43,576 nt of DNA from Corallococcus caeni. GTDB lineage: Bacteria > Myxococcota > Myxococcia > Myxococcales > Myxococcaceae. The stretch covers positions 1 to 43,576 of the forward strand of contig NZ_BTTW01000017.1 in the NCBI RefSeq assembly GCF_036245865.1, in the 5' to 3' direction. The notes beneath the pieces were generated by a model. The model did not search any database. It saw only the letters and a program-made list of their open reading frames with translations, and had not been told where the DNA came from. The translations under genes and the position numbers were made by a program. Shown in pieces: positions 17,115 to 25,274 of the stretch (the first letter of the stretch is position 1; each line of letters opens with the position of its first letter).

Positions 17115-18145
17115 CGGTGCTCCTCCGAAGGCATGGCGCCCAGCCAGCCCTCCCGCCAGCAGGTGTTCAGCCCGGGTGTCTGCTCGAAGCTCACGAACGT
17201 CACCGACAGGCTCGGCTCCAACGCCCGCAGCGCGTGCCACCACCCCACCGGGATGAAGAGCGTGTCTCCCGGCCCCACCTCCACCGTGTGCAACGCCACC
17301 CGGGCGAAGTCCGGGAAGCGCGCCAGGTCCGGCGCCAGCACGTCCACCGCGCTGTAGAAGCCGCGCACGTTGGACATCCACGGCGTCTCCCACGAAGGCG
17401 CCAGCCACACCTGCTTGCGCCCCCACACCTGGCAGAACAGGACGTTGAGGTGATCATGGTGCAGGTTGGACAGCGTCCCCGCCGGCCCCAGCCACAGGTG
17501 CACGCGGTCGGGCTCGCGCAGGTCCGGGTGGATGTAGCCCTCCGGCGCGCGCAGGTCCTCCAGCAGCGGCCGGAACGCGTCGCGCAAGAGCAGGCTGTTC
17601 CGGGCCACCAGATACATGTCGTTCGCCGGCGCACCGTCGAAGCGCGCCAGCAGCTCCCGCAGCGGCACGTCCCGGCGCAGGCGGTCCGCGTGGAGGTCCG
17701 GCAGCGCCTGGGCATCGCGCCCCGCCATCACCTCCACCGTCTCGTCACCGAAACGCTCGGCCATCCACTCGGGCGTCCACCGCGTCCGCGCCGGCCAGTC
17801 CTCCATCAGCCCTTCAATCACAACCGGCCGGTTGCGCCGGTAATACGTATTGAAGAATTCCGCTGGAGCCAGCCGTGACCGCCGCTCCACGCGCGGCCCT
17901 GGCAATGCCTGTCGTCGCAACGCCGACCGCGTCTCAAGCAATGATTCAAGCAATCCCAGACGTCCCGTGAACTCACGCGCCCGCGCCACCGCGGGATGCG
18001 CCTGCGCGGCCCGGATCGTTTCCCAGACAACCTCCGAGGCCACTCCCGCCGCCTCCAACCGGGCTCCCAGGCTTTCGCAGGGCACTCCCCGCGCAAGGTT
18101 ATTCGCGAGCCACGTTCTCCATACAGGGGGGAAGGAAGACGTCAT
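17111..18145 (-). CDS. JmjC/cupin-like 2-oxoglutarate Fe(II) hydroxylase, paralogue 2
   Basis: This 344-residue protein belongs to the cupin-like/JmjC (FIH-like) oxygenases, which hydroxylate protein or peptide side chains using 2-oxoglutarate. Iron ligands are visible: H-x-D in NLHHDH (about H229 and D231) and the distal His in VGWWH (H304). GRKQVW probably supplies the 2-oxoglutarate-binding Lys. The N-terminal ~50 residues form a helical W..WLANNLARG module shared by all three paralogues. I chose the ATG at 18145 (AAGGGGG upstream) because it aligns with the paralogues; an ATG at 18190 would add 15 residues. Its stop overlaps the next gene's start. Confidence 0.88.
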   Translation of the reverse strand: MTSSFPPVWRTWLANNLARGVPCESLGARLEAAGVASEVVWETIRAAQAHPAVARAREFTGRLGLLESLLETRSALRRQALPGPRVERRSRLAPAEFFNTYYRRNRPVVIEGLMEDWPARTRWTPEWMAERFGDETVEVMAGRDAQALPDLHADRLRRDVPLRELLARFDGAPANDMYLVARNSLLLRDAFRPLLEDLRAPEGYIHPDLREPDRVHLWLGPAGTLSNLHHDHLNVLFCQVWGRKQVWLAPSWETPWMSNVRGFYSAVDVLAPDLARFPDFARVALHTVEVGPGDTLFIPVGWWHALRALEPSLSVTFVSFEQTPGLNTCWREGWLGAMPSEEHR

Positions 18146-18208
18146 CGCCGGCCCCCTTGAGTCGGGCTGAACCATTTGGGCCGTCCACATCCACCACGAG
18201 CGGACTCC

Positions 18209-18379
18209 ATGACGCCTCCCGAGAACTCATACAAGATCGTCCCCAACCCGAATCCCCCTTGTGACCCCGCGCAGGAGGACCTCAGCCGGAAGCGGATCCC
18301 CGAACCCCCCGCGCCCACGCCGCCGCCGTCCACACCGCCCCTTCCTGAAACGCCGAAGGACGAAAACCTCAACGGCTGA
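18209..18379 (+). CDS. Short proline-rich peptide ORF between two hydroxylase genes
   Basis: This 56-residue ORF lies on the strand opposite the hydroxylase genes. It starts MTPPENSYKIV, then has PNPNPPCDP (the only Cys), a charged stretch and a proline-rich run, ending in NLNG. About four of five codons end in G or C, which argues for real coding, but the start lacks a strong ribosome site (only GAGCGG about six bases upstream). There is no signal peptide. It may be a substrate or partner of the flanking hydroxylases, or an unrelated small protein; the overlapping minus-strand frame (18142-18408) is also open. Confidence 0.45.
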   Translation: MTPPENSYKIVPNPNPPCDPAQEDLSRKRIPEPPAPTPPPSTPPLPETPKDENLNG

Positions 18380-18401
18380 CGCAAGCCATTGAAGCGCAAA
18401 C

Positions 18402-18426
18402 GGCACACCTCACCCGAAGGTGTGCC
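18402..18426 (-). terminator. Perfect 9-bp hairpin at the 3' end of the first hydroxylase gene
   Basis: GGCACACCT / AGGTGTGCC with a 7-base loop covers the stop codon region of the 18410-19399 gene and lies 22 bases past the stop of the small plus-strand ORF. It could act as a bidirectional terminator, though no strong T-run follows on either strand. Confidence 0.4.
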
Positions 18427-19399
18427 ACCGCGCGTTCCCGCCCGGCACGTCCAGCGACTGGAACGTCAGCGACACGCTCACGTCCAGCGCGAGCACCTGG
18501 TGCCACCAGCCCACGGGGATGAAGAGCATCTCCCCCGGGCCCACCACCACCTCGTGCACGTGCGCGGTGGCGAAGTCCGGGAAGCGCGCCAGGTCCGGCG
18601 CCGCGGCGTCCACGGCGCTCCACACGTGGTCGCGGTTGTACAGGTGGGGCGTCTCGAAGGAGGGCACCAGCCAGAAGCGCTTGCGCCCGTGGACCTGGCA
18701 GAACAGCACCGAGTCCACGTCATGGTGCAGCGCCGTGCGCGTGCCCGCCGGGCCCACCCACAGCTTGATGCCCCCGGGCTGCCGCGTCGGGTACACGAAG
18801 CCCGGGGCCGGCCGCAGGTCCTCCAGCAGCCCCCGCAGCTCCGGCCGCTCCAGCGCGAAGTTGCGAGCGGTGAGGTACAGGTCGTTGGTGGGCCCGCCGT
18901 GCTCCAGCCGGTGGAGGAAGTCCGCCAGCCGCATCACCGTGCGGCACGCGTCCGGAGCCCTGTCATGGTCCGCGCGGGCTTCACGGCCCGCCATGACCTC
19001 CACCTCCACGTCGCCGTAGTCGCGCGCCAGCGCCTCCGGCCGCCAGCGCTCCAAGAGCGGCCAGCCCTCCAGGAAGTCCTCCAGGACGACGGGCCGGTGC
19101 GCCCGGTAGTAGCGCGCCTGGAACTCCTCCGCGGACACGCCCCGCCGCCGCTCCACTCCACGGCGCGACTGCCCATGCAGCGACGCGCGCGCGTCCAGCA
19201 GCGCCACCACCTCCGCAGCCCGCGCCCCGCGCGGCCCGCCGGCCTCCACCGCCGGGTGCCGCCGCGCGCGCGCTACCTCCGAACGGGCCTCCTCCGGGGC
19301 CATCCCTCCGGCGACCAGTGCCCGGGCCAGCGCCTCCACGGGCACGCCGCGCAGCAGGTTCTCCGACAGCCACGCATCCCACGAGGGTGACAGGGCCAT
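18410..19399 (-). CDS. JmjC/cupin-like 2-oxoglutarate Fe(II) hydroxylase, paralogue 1
   Basis: This 329-residue enzyme is the promoter-proximal member of the three-gene family. The N-terminal module (SWDAWLSENLLRG, about residues 6-50) is shared with its paralogues. The catalytic jelly-roll shows H-x-D in ALHHDVDS (about H225 and D227), GRKRFW, and the distal His in VGWWHQ (H300). The family hydroxylates side chains of proteins or peptides; the target here is unknown. The next hydroxylase starts about 265 bases downstream, with the small plus-strand ORF in between, so the three may not be on one transcript. Confidence 0.88.
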   Translation of the reverse strand: MALSPSWDAWLSENLLRGVPVEALARALVAGGMAPEEARSEVARARRHPAVEAGGPRGARAAEVVALLDARASLHGQSRRGVERRRGVSAEEFQARYYRAHRPVVLEDFLEGWPLLERWRPEALARDYGDVEVEVMAGREARADHDRAPDACRTVMRLADFLHRLEHGGPTNDLYLTARNFALERPELRGLLEDLRPAPGFVYPTRQPGGIKLWVGPAGTRTALHHDVDSVLFCQVHGRKRFWLVPSFETPHLYNRDHVWSAVDAAAPDLARFPDFATAHVHEVVVGPGEMLFIPVGWWHQVLALDVSVSLTFQSLDVPGGNARWHTFG

Positions 19400-19458
19400 G
19401 GCCCCACTCTAGGCCACCCGCGAAGCCGCACGGAAAGGGGGCCCTCTGCCCACATGCC

Positions 19459-20712
19459 CTACAGGGTCAGCGCCCCCTTGAGGCCCAGCACGAGGATGTT
19501 GCGCGCGTCCTCGTTCGCGCCGGGGCGGATGTACTGGAGGTTGGGCCGAAGCACGAGCCACTCCGTCGCGTGGAGGCTGTAGTACAGCTCGCCCACGTAC
19601 TCCGTGCGAGGTACCGGCGTGCTGGGGTCCTGCGCCTGCTTCTGCTTTTGGGCGGTGACGTAGCGCCCGTTGGAGTGCGTGGCGCCCAGCGCGAAGCCCA
19701 CGTCGTCATCCGCCCGGCCGAAGACGCCCGTGTACCCCAGGCCCACCGTGTACTGGCCGTCCACCGCGGAGGTGTTCCGGTCCGCGTGCGTCAGGCGCGC
19801 GAACAGGTTGAGCCCCTGCGCCGCGTTCTCCGCGCCCAGCACGTGCGTGAGCTGCTGGCGCGCGACGAAGTACAGGCCATAGCGCCCATCTCGCTCCACG
19901 CCGGTCAGCAGCACGTCGGGCGCGTTGGACGTGTCGTACCAGGCGCCCAGCTTGTAGAGCCCCTCCAGCAGCCCGCCCTGGAACGTCGGGTTCCACCCCA
20001 GCTCCAGGGGCAGCATCACGCCTGTCGCCCCGCTGAAGCGCCCCAGGAAGAAGGCCTCCTCCAGGTTGCGCGGGTTCACCTCGTACGCGGCCAGCTGCAC
20101 GTAGGCCACCTTCGCCACGTCCAGGCGCAGCCGCGTGCCCCACTGGCTCACCGGCCAGTTGAACCAGTAGTTGCCCACGATGTTGCCGGGCTGCGCGCCA
20201 CAGAAGCTCAGGTTCTGGAAGTCACAGGGAAAGTCCGCGGTGTCCTCGCCCATGGTGACGCGGCCCAGCTTCAGGTGCACCCGCTCGTCCCAGAAGAGCT
20301 GGTCGTACCAGAGCTGCGTGAGGCGCCCCACGTTGCCGCGCCCGTACACCTCCTGCACCAGCTGGAGGTTGCCCAGGTCCATGTCCGCGTTCAGGTTGTT
20401 GCCGTTGCGGTGCGTGAACGTGAACTGGAAGGTGCCGCCCTTGAGCCCCGCCAGCTTCTCCAGGTCCAGGCCCAGCCCCACGTTGAGCTGGCCCGCCTGC
20501 CGCAGCGCATGCCCCTTGCCGCCGCGCGCGTTGAAGGCGAGCTCCGTCACGTAGCGGACCTGCAGCGCGACGCCCAGCTCGTAGAGCAGCCCGCGCGCCC
20601 CGCCCCATCCACCGGTGAGGCCCGGGGGCATCTTCGTCTCGGCGGCGAAGGCCGGGCCCGCGCACAGCAGGGCCCACGCCATCACCCACGCCGTCCAGCC
20701 CCGTCCCCGCAT
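19459..20712 (-). CDS. OprB-family carbohydrate-selective porin
   Basis: This outer-membrane protein of about 417 residues has a signal peptide ending ...AGPAFA. OprB-type segments follow: GGWGGARG near the mature N-terminus, then FQFTFTHRNGNN, QLWYDQLF and KLGRVTMGEDTADFPCDFQNLSFCG, and a C-terminal strand ending near ...GLKGALTL. OprB porins admit glucose and other sugars across the outer membrane. I used the ATG at 20712; an ATG at 20736 is also possible. The mature protein has a Cys pair (PCDF, FCGA) that could form a disulfide in an extracellular or periplasmic loop. Confidence 0.85.
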   Translation of the reverse strand: MRGRGWTAWVMAWALLCAGPAFAAETKMPPGLTGGWGGARGLLYELGVALQVRYVTELAFNARGGKGHALRQAGQLNVGLGLDLEKLAGLKGGTFQFTFTHRNGNNLNADMDLGNLQLVQEVYGRGNVGRLTQLWYDQLFWDERVHLKLGRVTMGEDTADFPCDFQNLSFCGAQPGNIVGNYWFNWPVSQWGTRLRLDVAKVAYVQLAAYEVNPRNLEEAFFLGRFSGATGVMLPLELGWNPTFQGGLLEGLYKLGAWYDTSNAPDVLLTGVERDGRYGLYFVARQQLTHVLGAENAAQGLNLFARLTHADRNTSAVDGQYTVGLGYTGVFGRADDDVGFALGATHSNGRYVTAQKQKQAQDPSTPVPRTEYVGELYYSLHATEWLVLRPNLQYIRPGANEDARNILVLGLKGALTL

Positions 20713-20809
20713 CGCACCCGTCCCCGCGCACGCCACGGGTGCTCAATGGCAACGGATGCCAGGATGTCCAGCCGTGCCAGGGGGCCGTCCGTCGCCTTCC
20801 AGCCACTCC

Positions 20810-20902
20810 CCCGGGCCTTGCGAAGGGCCCGGGTGCGGCGAGGAACGAAGCGGCGCGCCGGGAGTGTCCTCCACCCGGCGCACGCCCCTGCCAGGGGTGC
20901 GG
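20810..20902 (-). terminator. Hairpin-rich 3' region of aspS
   Basis: Directly after the aspS stop there are three GC-rich hairpins. The first is at about 20881-20902 (CCCCT / AGGGG plus flanking pairs). The second is GCGCCGGG / CCCGGCGC (20855-20881). The third is CCCGGGCC / GGCCCGGG (20810-20833). T-runs are absent, so termination may be Rho-assisted. Confidence 0.45.
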
Positions 20903-22720
20903 CTACTTCTGCGGCAGCGGCACCGTGCGCACGTGCAGGTCGCGCAGCTGCTTCTCGTCCACGTCGCCGGGGGCGCCCGTCATCGTGTCCGTGCCCGTCT
21001 TCGTCTTGGGGAACGGAATCACGTCGCGCAGGGACTCCGCGCCGGTCAGCAGCATCACCAGGCGGTCCATGCCCAGCGCGATGCCGCCGTGCGGGGGCGC
21101 GCCGAACTTGAGCGCGTCCAGCAGGAAGCCGAACTTCACGCGCGCCTCCTCCTCCTGGATGCCCAGCGCCTTGAACACCTCGCTCTGCACCTTCGGGTCA
21201 TGCAGGCGGATGGAGCCGCCGCCAATCTCGAAGCCGTTGAGCACCACGTCGTAGCGGTGGCACTTCACGCGGCCCGGGTCGGTCCCCAGGTACTGCACGT
21301 CCTCGTCGTGCGGACGGGTGAAGGCGTGGTGCGCCGCGGCCCAGGTGTTCGTCTCCTCGTCGAACTCGAAGAGGGGCGGGTTCACCACCCAGAGGAACTT
21401 CCACTGGCCGCCGCTGCCGTACTCCGGGATGAGCCCCAGCTTCTTCGCCACGTGCACGCGCAGGTTCGCCATCACCGTGTGCACCAGCGACTCGCGGCCG
21501 AACTGGAACAGGATGAGGTCGCCCGTCTTCGCGTTCACGGCCTGGTTGATGGCCTGCCGAAGCGCCGGTGTAATCGTCTTGGACAGCGGGGACTGGGTCC
21601 ACTCACCGCCCTCGCCCACCTTCGCGCGCGCCAGGCCCTTCGCGCCCGCCTGCTTCGCGAAGTCCTCCAGCTTGTCGCTCTCCGCGCGGGACAGCGCCTT
21701 CTCCGCCGGGACGACCATCGCCTTGACGATGCCCTTCTCCTGCACCGCGTCCCACATCATGGGCACGCCGCCCGCGGCGCCGTGCTCGCGGATGACGTCG
21801 GTGAGCACCACGTGCTCCAGCCCGAAGCGCAGGTCCGGCTTGTCGTTGCCGTACTTGGCCATGGACTCGTAGAAGTCCATGCGCATGAAGGGCGTCGGGA
21901 TGTCGATGCCCAGCACCTCGCCCCACAGCTTCTTCAGCAGGCCTTCGATGATGGTGAAGATGTCGTCCTGGGTGACGAAGCTCATCTCCACGTCGATCTG
22001 CGTGAACTCCGGCTGCCGGTCCAGGCGCAGGTCCTCGTCGCGGAAGCACTTCACGATCTGGAAGTACCGGTCGAAGCCCGCGACCATGAACAGCTGCTTG
22101 TAGAGCTGCGGGCTCTCCGCCAGCGCGTAGAACTTGCCCGGGTTCAGGCGGCTGGGGACCAGGAAGTTGCGCGCGCCGCCCGGCGTGTACTTGCCCATGA
22201 AGGGCGTCTCCAGCTCCAGGAAGCCGTTGCCCGCCATGTACGAGCGCGCGAGCGTGTTCATCTTCGAGCGCGTCATCAGCGTCTTCTGGAGCGGCCCGCG
22301 GCGCAGGTCCAGGTAGCGGTGCGCCAGACGCTTCTCCTCGGAGGTGTCCACGTTGTCCTCGATGAGGAACGGCGTGGGCTCCGAGCGGTTGAAGATGGTC
22401 AGGTCCGAGGCCTTCACCTCGATCTCCCCCGTCTTCATCTTCGGGTTCACGTTCTTGCCGCGCGACAGCACCTTGCCCTTGATGCCGATGCAGTACTCCA
22501 GGCGCAGGTGGCCGGCCGTCTCGTGGGCCTCCTTGCTGTCCGGCTCGAACACCACCTGGGTGAGCCCTTCGCGGTCCCGCAGGTCGATGAACACCGCGCC
22601 GCCATGGTCGCGGCGGTTGTGCACCCAGCCGAAGAGGACCACCTCTTCGCCAACGTTCGCGGCCGTGAGCTGACCGCAGGTGTGGGTACGCTTGACCTCT
22701 GAAATGAACGGGACCGCCAT
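20903..22720 (-). CDS. aspS: Aspartyl-tRNA synthetase
   Basis: This class II synthetase charges tRNA-Asp in the cytosol. The 605-residue length is that of the bacterial type, with an N-terminal OB-fold anticodon-binding domain (VLFGWVHNRRDHGGAVFIDLRD, about residues 28-50). The catalytic core has motif 2 (FRDEDLRLDRQPEFTQIDVEMSF region) and motif 3 (GIALGMDRLVMLL), with the bacterial GAD insertion in between. Whether it is discriminating or also makes Asp-tRNA-Asn cannot be decided here. The ATG at 22720 has AGGCGG upstream. Confidence 0.96.
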   Translation of the reverse strand: MAVPFISEVKRTHTCGQLTAANVGEEVVLFGWVHNRRDHGGAVFIDLRDREGLTQVVFEPDSKEAHETAGHLRLEYCIGIKGKVLSRGKNVNPKMKTGEIEVKASDLTIFNRSEPTPFLIEDNVDTSEEKRLAHRYLDLRRGPLQKTLMTRSKMNTLARSYMAGNGFLELETPFMGKYTPGGARNFLVPSRLNPGKFYALAESPQLYKQLFMVAGFDRYFQIVKCFRDEDLRLDRQPEFTQIDVEMSFVTQDDIFTIIEGLLKKLWGEVLGIDIPTPFMRMDFYESMAKYGNDKPDLRFGLEHVVLTDVIREHGAAGGVPMMWDAVQEKGIVKAMVVPAEKALSRAESDKLEDFAKQAGAKGLARAKVGEGGEWTQSPLSKTITPALRQAINQAVNAKTGDLILFQFGRESLVHTVMANLRVHVAKKLGLIPEYGSGGQWKFLWVVNPPLFEFDEETNTWAAAHHAFTRPHDEDVQYLGTDPGRVKCHRYDVVLNGFEIGGGSIRLHDPKVQSEVFKALGIQEEEARVKFGFLLDALKFGAPPHGGIALGMDRLVMLLTGAESLRDVIPFPKTKTGTDTMTGAPGDVDEKQLRDLHVRTVPLPQK

Positions 22721-22759
22721 GGAGACCGCCTGCGTTTGGTTCGGGAAGGAAGGCCGGGC

Positions 22760-22790
22760 ACCATACCGGATCGTGGAAACGACGCGTCAA
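22760..22790 (-). promoter_or_regulatory. Candidate sigma-70-type promoter of aspS
   Basis: TTGACG (22785-22790) and TATGGT (22760-22765) on the minus strand are 19 bases apart, about 40 bases upstream of the aspS ATG. The spacing is longer than ideal. Confidence 0.4.
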
Positions 22791-22910
22791 GGAATCCATG
22801 GCTCCTCCGCCCCCGTGTTTTCACCCGCTCCTCACTCGAAAGACGGGCGCTTGAGCAGGCAGGCGCGCACGTCCCCGCAACCCCGAAAAGGTTCCCGGGT
22901 TGGAGCCTGC

Positions 22911-23954
22911 ATGCTGGTGCTGCTGGCGTTGCTGGGGGCAAGCCCCACCTGGGCGGCGGAGGCCGCGGACAGCTCCATCACGCTCGAGGCGAGCGGCGGC
23001 CACGGCTATGCCCTCTGGAGCCTGCTGGGCGACGTGGGCGTGGGCGAGGCGACCTTCGTCACGCTGGGCTACACCGGCGCGCGGCCGGAGTCCGGCACCG
23101 CGGCCACCCACCAGCTCTCCGTGGGCCTGGACCACCTCGCGGGCAGGCACTGGCTGCTGTCCGGCGCCGTCAGCCTGGGCCTGTCCAAGGGCTCCGACAC
23201 GGAGCTCACCCCGGAGCGCCCCCGCCTCAACCTCCCCGGCCTCACCGCCCGCACGGGCTACGGCAGCCAGGCGATGCAGCTGGGGGCGGCCTGGGACTCG
23301 GCGGGCTTCGACACCTGGGAGTACGGCCTGGACGCGGGCGTGGGCGTCAGCCGCTACCCGCTGCGCCGCCAGCTCTTCACCGTCGCGGAGGGCGCCCCCA
23401 CGGAGCGCTATGCCCAGGAGGACATCCTCTGGTCGGCCCGGCCCACGCTGGGCGCGCGGCTGCTCTGGGACGGCCGCTGGGAGCTGGGGCTGCGCGGGGG
23501 CTACGCCTTCTACAGCGAGGATCCGCTCACCGCGGGCCAGTTCACCGACGCGGAAGCCGACGCGCTGGCGGACCGGCTCGAGGACCGGGCCGCCGCCCGG
23601 AAGGCCCTGGCGGGCCTGCGCCTGCGCCAGCTGCGCGACCTGGGCGCGGCCGTGACGCGGCGCCTGGGAGAGGTCAACGCCGGCACCGGCTTTCCCTCCG
23701 CCCCGGTCCGCTGGGACGTGAAGCCGTCCCTCTCCTGGCGCCTCACCCCGGCCGTGAGGGGGCAGGTGTCCTACGCCTTCACCCGGTACGTGGCCGGCCA
23801 GGGCGTGGCCCACGTGCTGGCCACCCGGTGGACGGTGCGCCTGGGCGACGCGGTGCGGCTGTGGGCCTCCGTGGCCCTCCAGCGGGACGTGCCCCAGGAC
23901 ACCCCGGCGGAGGCCTCCGGCCTCCTCACACTCGGAGGGGAATACACGTTCTGA
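22911..23954 (+). CDS. Predicted outer-membrane beta-barrel protein
   Basis: This 347-residue protein starts at ATG 22911 (GGAG six bases upstream) with a short signal peptide (LVLLALLGASPTWA). The mature part has repeated amphipathic strands with aromatic ends (YALWSLLG, FVTLGYTG, WDSAGFDTWEYGLDAGVGVSRY) and ends in a typical barrel terminal strand (LTLGGEYTF). It is the first of three co-directional genes, a barrel, a lipoprotein protease and another barrel, with short gaps. The substrate or ligand is unknown. Confidence 0.75.
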   Translation: MLVLLALLGASPTWAAEAADSSITLEASGGHGYALWSLLGDVGVGEATFVTLGYTGARPESGTAATHQLSVGLDHLAGRHWLLSGAVSLGLSKGSDTELTPERPRLNLPGLTARTGYGSQAMQLGAAWDSAGFDTWEYGLDAGVGVSRYPLRRQLFTVAEGAPTERYAQEDILWSARPTLGARLLWDGRWELGLRGGYAFYSEDPLTAGQFTDAEADALADRLEDRAAARKALAGLRLRQLRDLGAAVTRRLGEVNAGTGFPSAPVRWDVKPSLSWRLTPAVRGQVSYAFTRYVAGQGVAHVLATRWTVRLGDAVRLWASVALQRDVPQDTPAEASGLLTLGGEYTF

Positions 23955-23978
23955 GCGGTCCGGAGTAAAACGGGCGTC

Positions 23979-25274
23979 ATGCTCCGAACAGTCATCACCG
24001 CCGCCGTCGGGCTGACCCTGGCCACGGGCTGCGCGCCGGACAGCGAGGCCCCCGTGAAGGTCTCCGTCCTGTCCCGCTCCAGCAATGGCCAGTACGTCCC
24101 CACGCAGGTCGAACTCACCACCATCGAGGACGTCGTCGGCCTGAAGGGCACCGTCGGCGACCTCCAGGGTGGCGCCCGCATCGTCATCGACGTGAACGAC
24201 CCCGGGCTCCAGAACGCCACGGAGGACACCATCGCGGAGGTGCTGCTCAAGAAGCCCGGCCACGACGTGAAGGCCAGCTACATCACCCAGAAGGATGAGA
24301 AGACGGGCGAGGACGTCCTCTGGCCCGCGGACTTCCACTCCTGGAACATGGTGACCTCGTATTACAACCTCGAGCGCGCCAACGAGTACTTCCGCACCGT
24401 CGCCAACGTGAAGGTCGCGTCCTTCGAGCCCGCGCCGACGCTCTACTACTTCCCGGAGTTCGTCCAGACGCAGCTGAGCAAGGAGCCGGCGCAGGACAAC
24501 GCCATCTTCTACCCGGTGCTCCAGTCGTTCCTGGTGCTGCCGTTCGACAAGATTCAGCGCGCCCCGCTGCCCCTCAACGCGGCGGTGATGGCGCACGAGT
24601 ACTCGCACCTCGTGTTCAACCGGCTGTCGTACGCCGGCCAGTCGCTGCCCCTGGCGCTGGCCACCTGGGGCTCGGACTCGCCCAGCCAGGGCGCCAACGT
24701 GCTCAAGGCCTATGACGAAGGCCTGGCGGACTACCACGCCTACGGCGCCACCTGCCGCAGCCCCAGCGGGTGCGATCCCCGCTTCATGGCGACCTCCTTC
24801 GACGGCGGCCCCTACGCCGGCGTCACCGACGCGCGGGACCTGTCCAACGGCAACCGCTGCATGAGCGCCATCCTGTACGCCCGCGTCCAGCAGCAGGACC
24901 TGAACAGCTTCTCCGCCGACGGCGCCGAGTACCAGGTGGGCACGCTGCTGGCCACCGCGCTCTACCAGGCGGGCCGCTCCACCGGGCAGGAGGCCCAGCT
25001 GCAGCGCGACATCGTCTCCGCGTACTACGACACGAACCCCGCCACCCCGGGCATCTACCAGTACACCCAGCAGGTGCTGGGGGATCAGACCCTGTTCACG
25101 CTGGCCGTCCCCGCCCGGGCCATCATCTCGCACATCACCGACCTGGAGCTGCGCAAGGCCGTCTGCAACGAGTTCATGGACCACCTGCAGATTCCGCGCG
25201 CGGACCTCATCGGCGACAACCTCTGCCCGGCCAGCGCCGCGGGCGGCACCACCTGCCCGAACATCTTCCAGTGA
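23979..25274 (+). CDS. Lipoprotein zinc metallopeptidase (HEYSH)
   Basis: This 431-residue protein has a lipobox (LATGC) and so is probably anchored in the envelope. The zinc motif is HEYSH (H206, E207, H210). A downstream YDEGLADYHAYG segment (E247) supplies the usual third ligand of gluzincin-type peptidases. Residues 40-200 before the motif look like a propeptide or substrate-binding domain. Its ATG is 24 bases after the barrel stop, and its own stop overlaps the GTG of the next barrel gene, so translation is coupled. It could process surface proteins or prey proteins, but that is inference. Confidence 0.82.
   Translation: MLRTVITAAVGLTLATGCAPDSEAPVKVSVLSRSSNGQYVPTQVELTTIEDVVGLKGTVGDLQGGARIVIDVNDPGLQNATEDTIAEVLLKKPGHDVKASYITQKDEKTGEDVLWPADFHSWNMVTSYYNLERANEYFRTVANVKVASFEPAPTLYYFPEFVQTQLSKEPAQDNAIFYPVLQSFLVLPFDKIQRAPLPLNAAVMAHEYSHLVFNRLSYAGQSLPLALATWGSDSPSQGANVLKAYDEGLADYHAYGATCRSPSGCDPRFMATSFDGGPYAGVTDARDLSNGNRCMSAILYARVQQQDLNSFSADGAEYQVGTLLATALYQAGRSTGQEAQLQRDIVSAYYDTNPATPGIYQYTQQVLGDQTLFTLAVPARAIISHITDLELRKAVCNEFMDHLQIPRADLIGDNLCPASAAGGTTCPNIFQ

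Noticed and set aside
18142..18408. 88-codon minus-strand frame opposite the small proline-rich ORF
   Set aside because: Gly/Arg/Ser-rich with no motif and overlapping the start region of a hydroxylase gene; the plus-strand frame looks more like a protein, though this is not certain.
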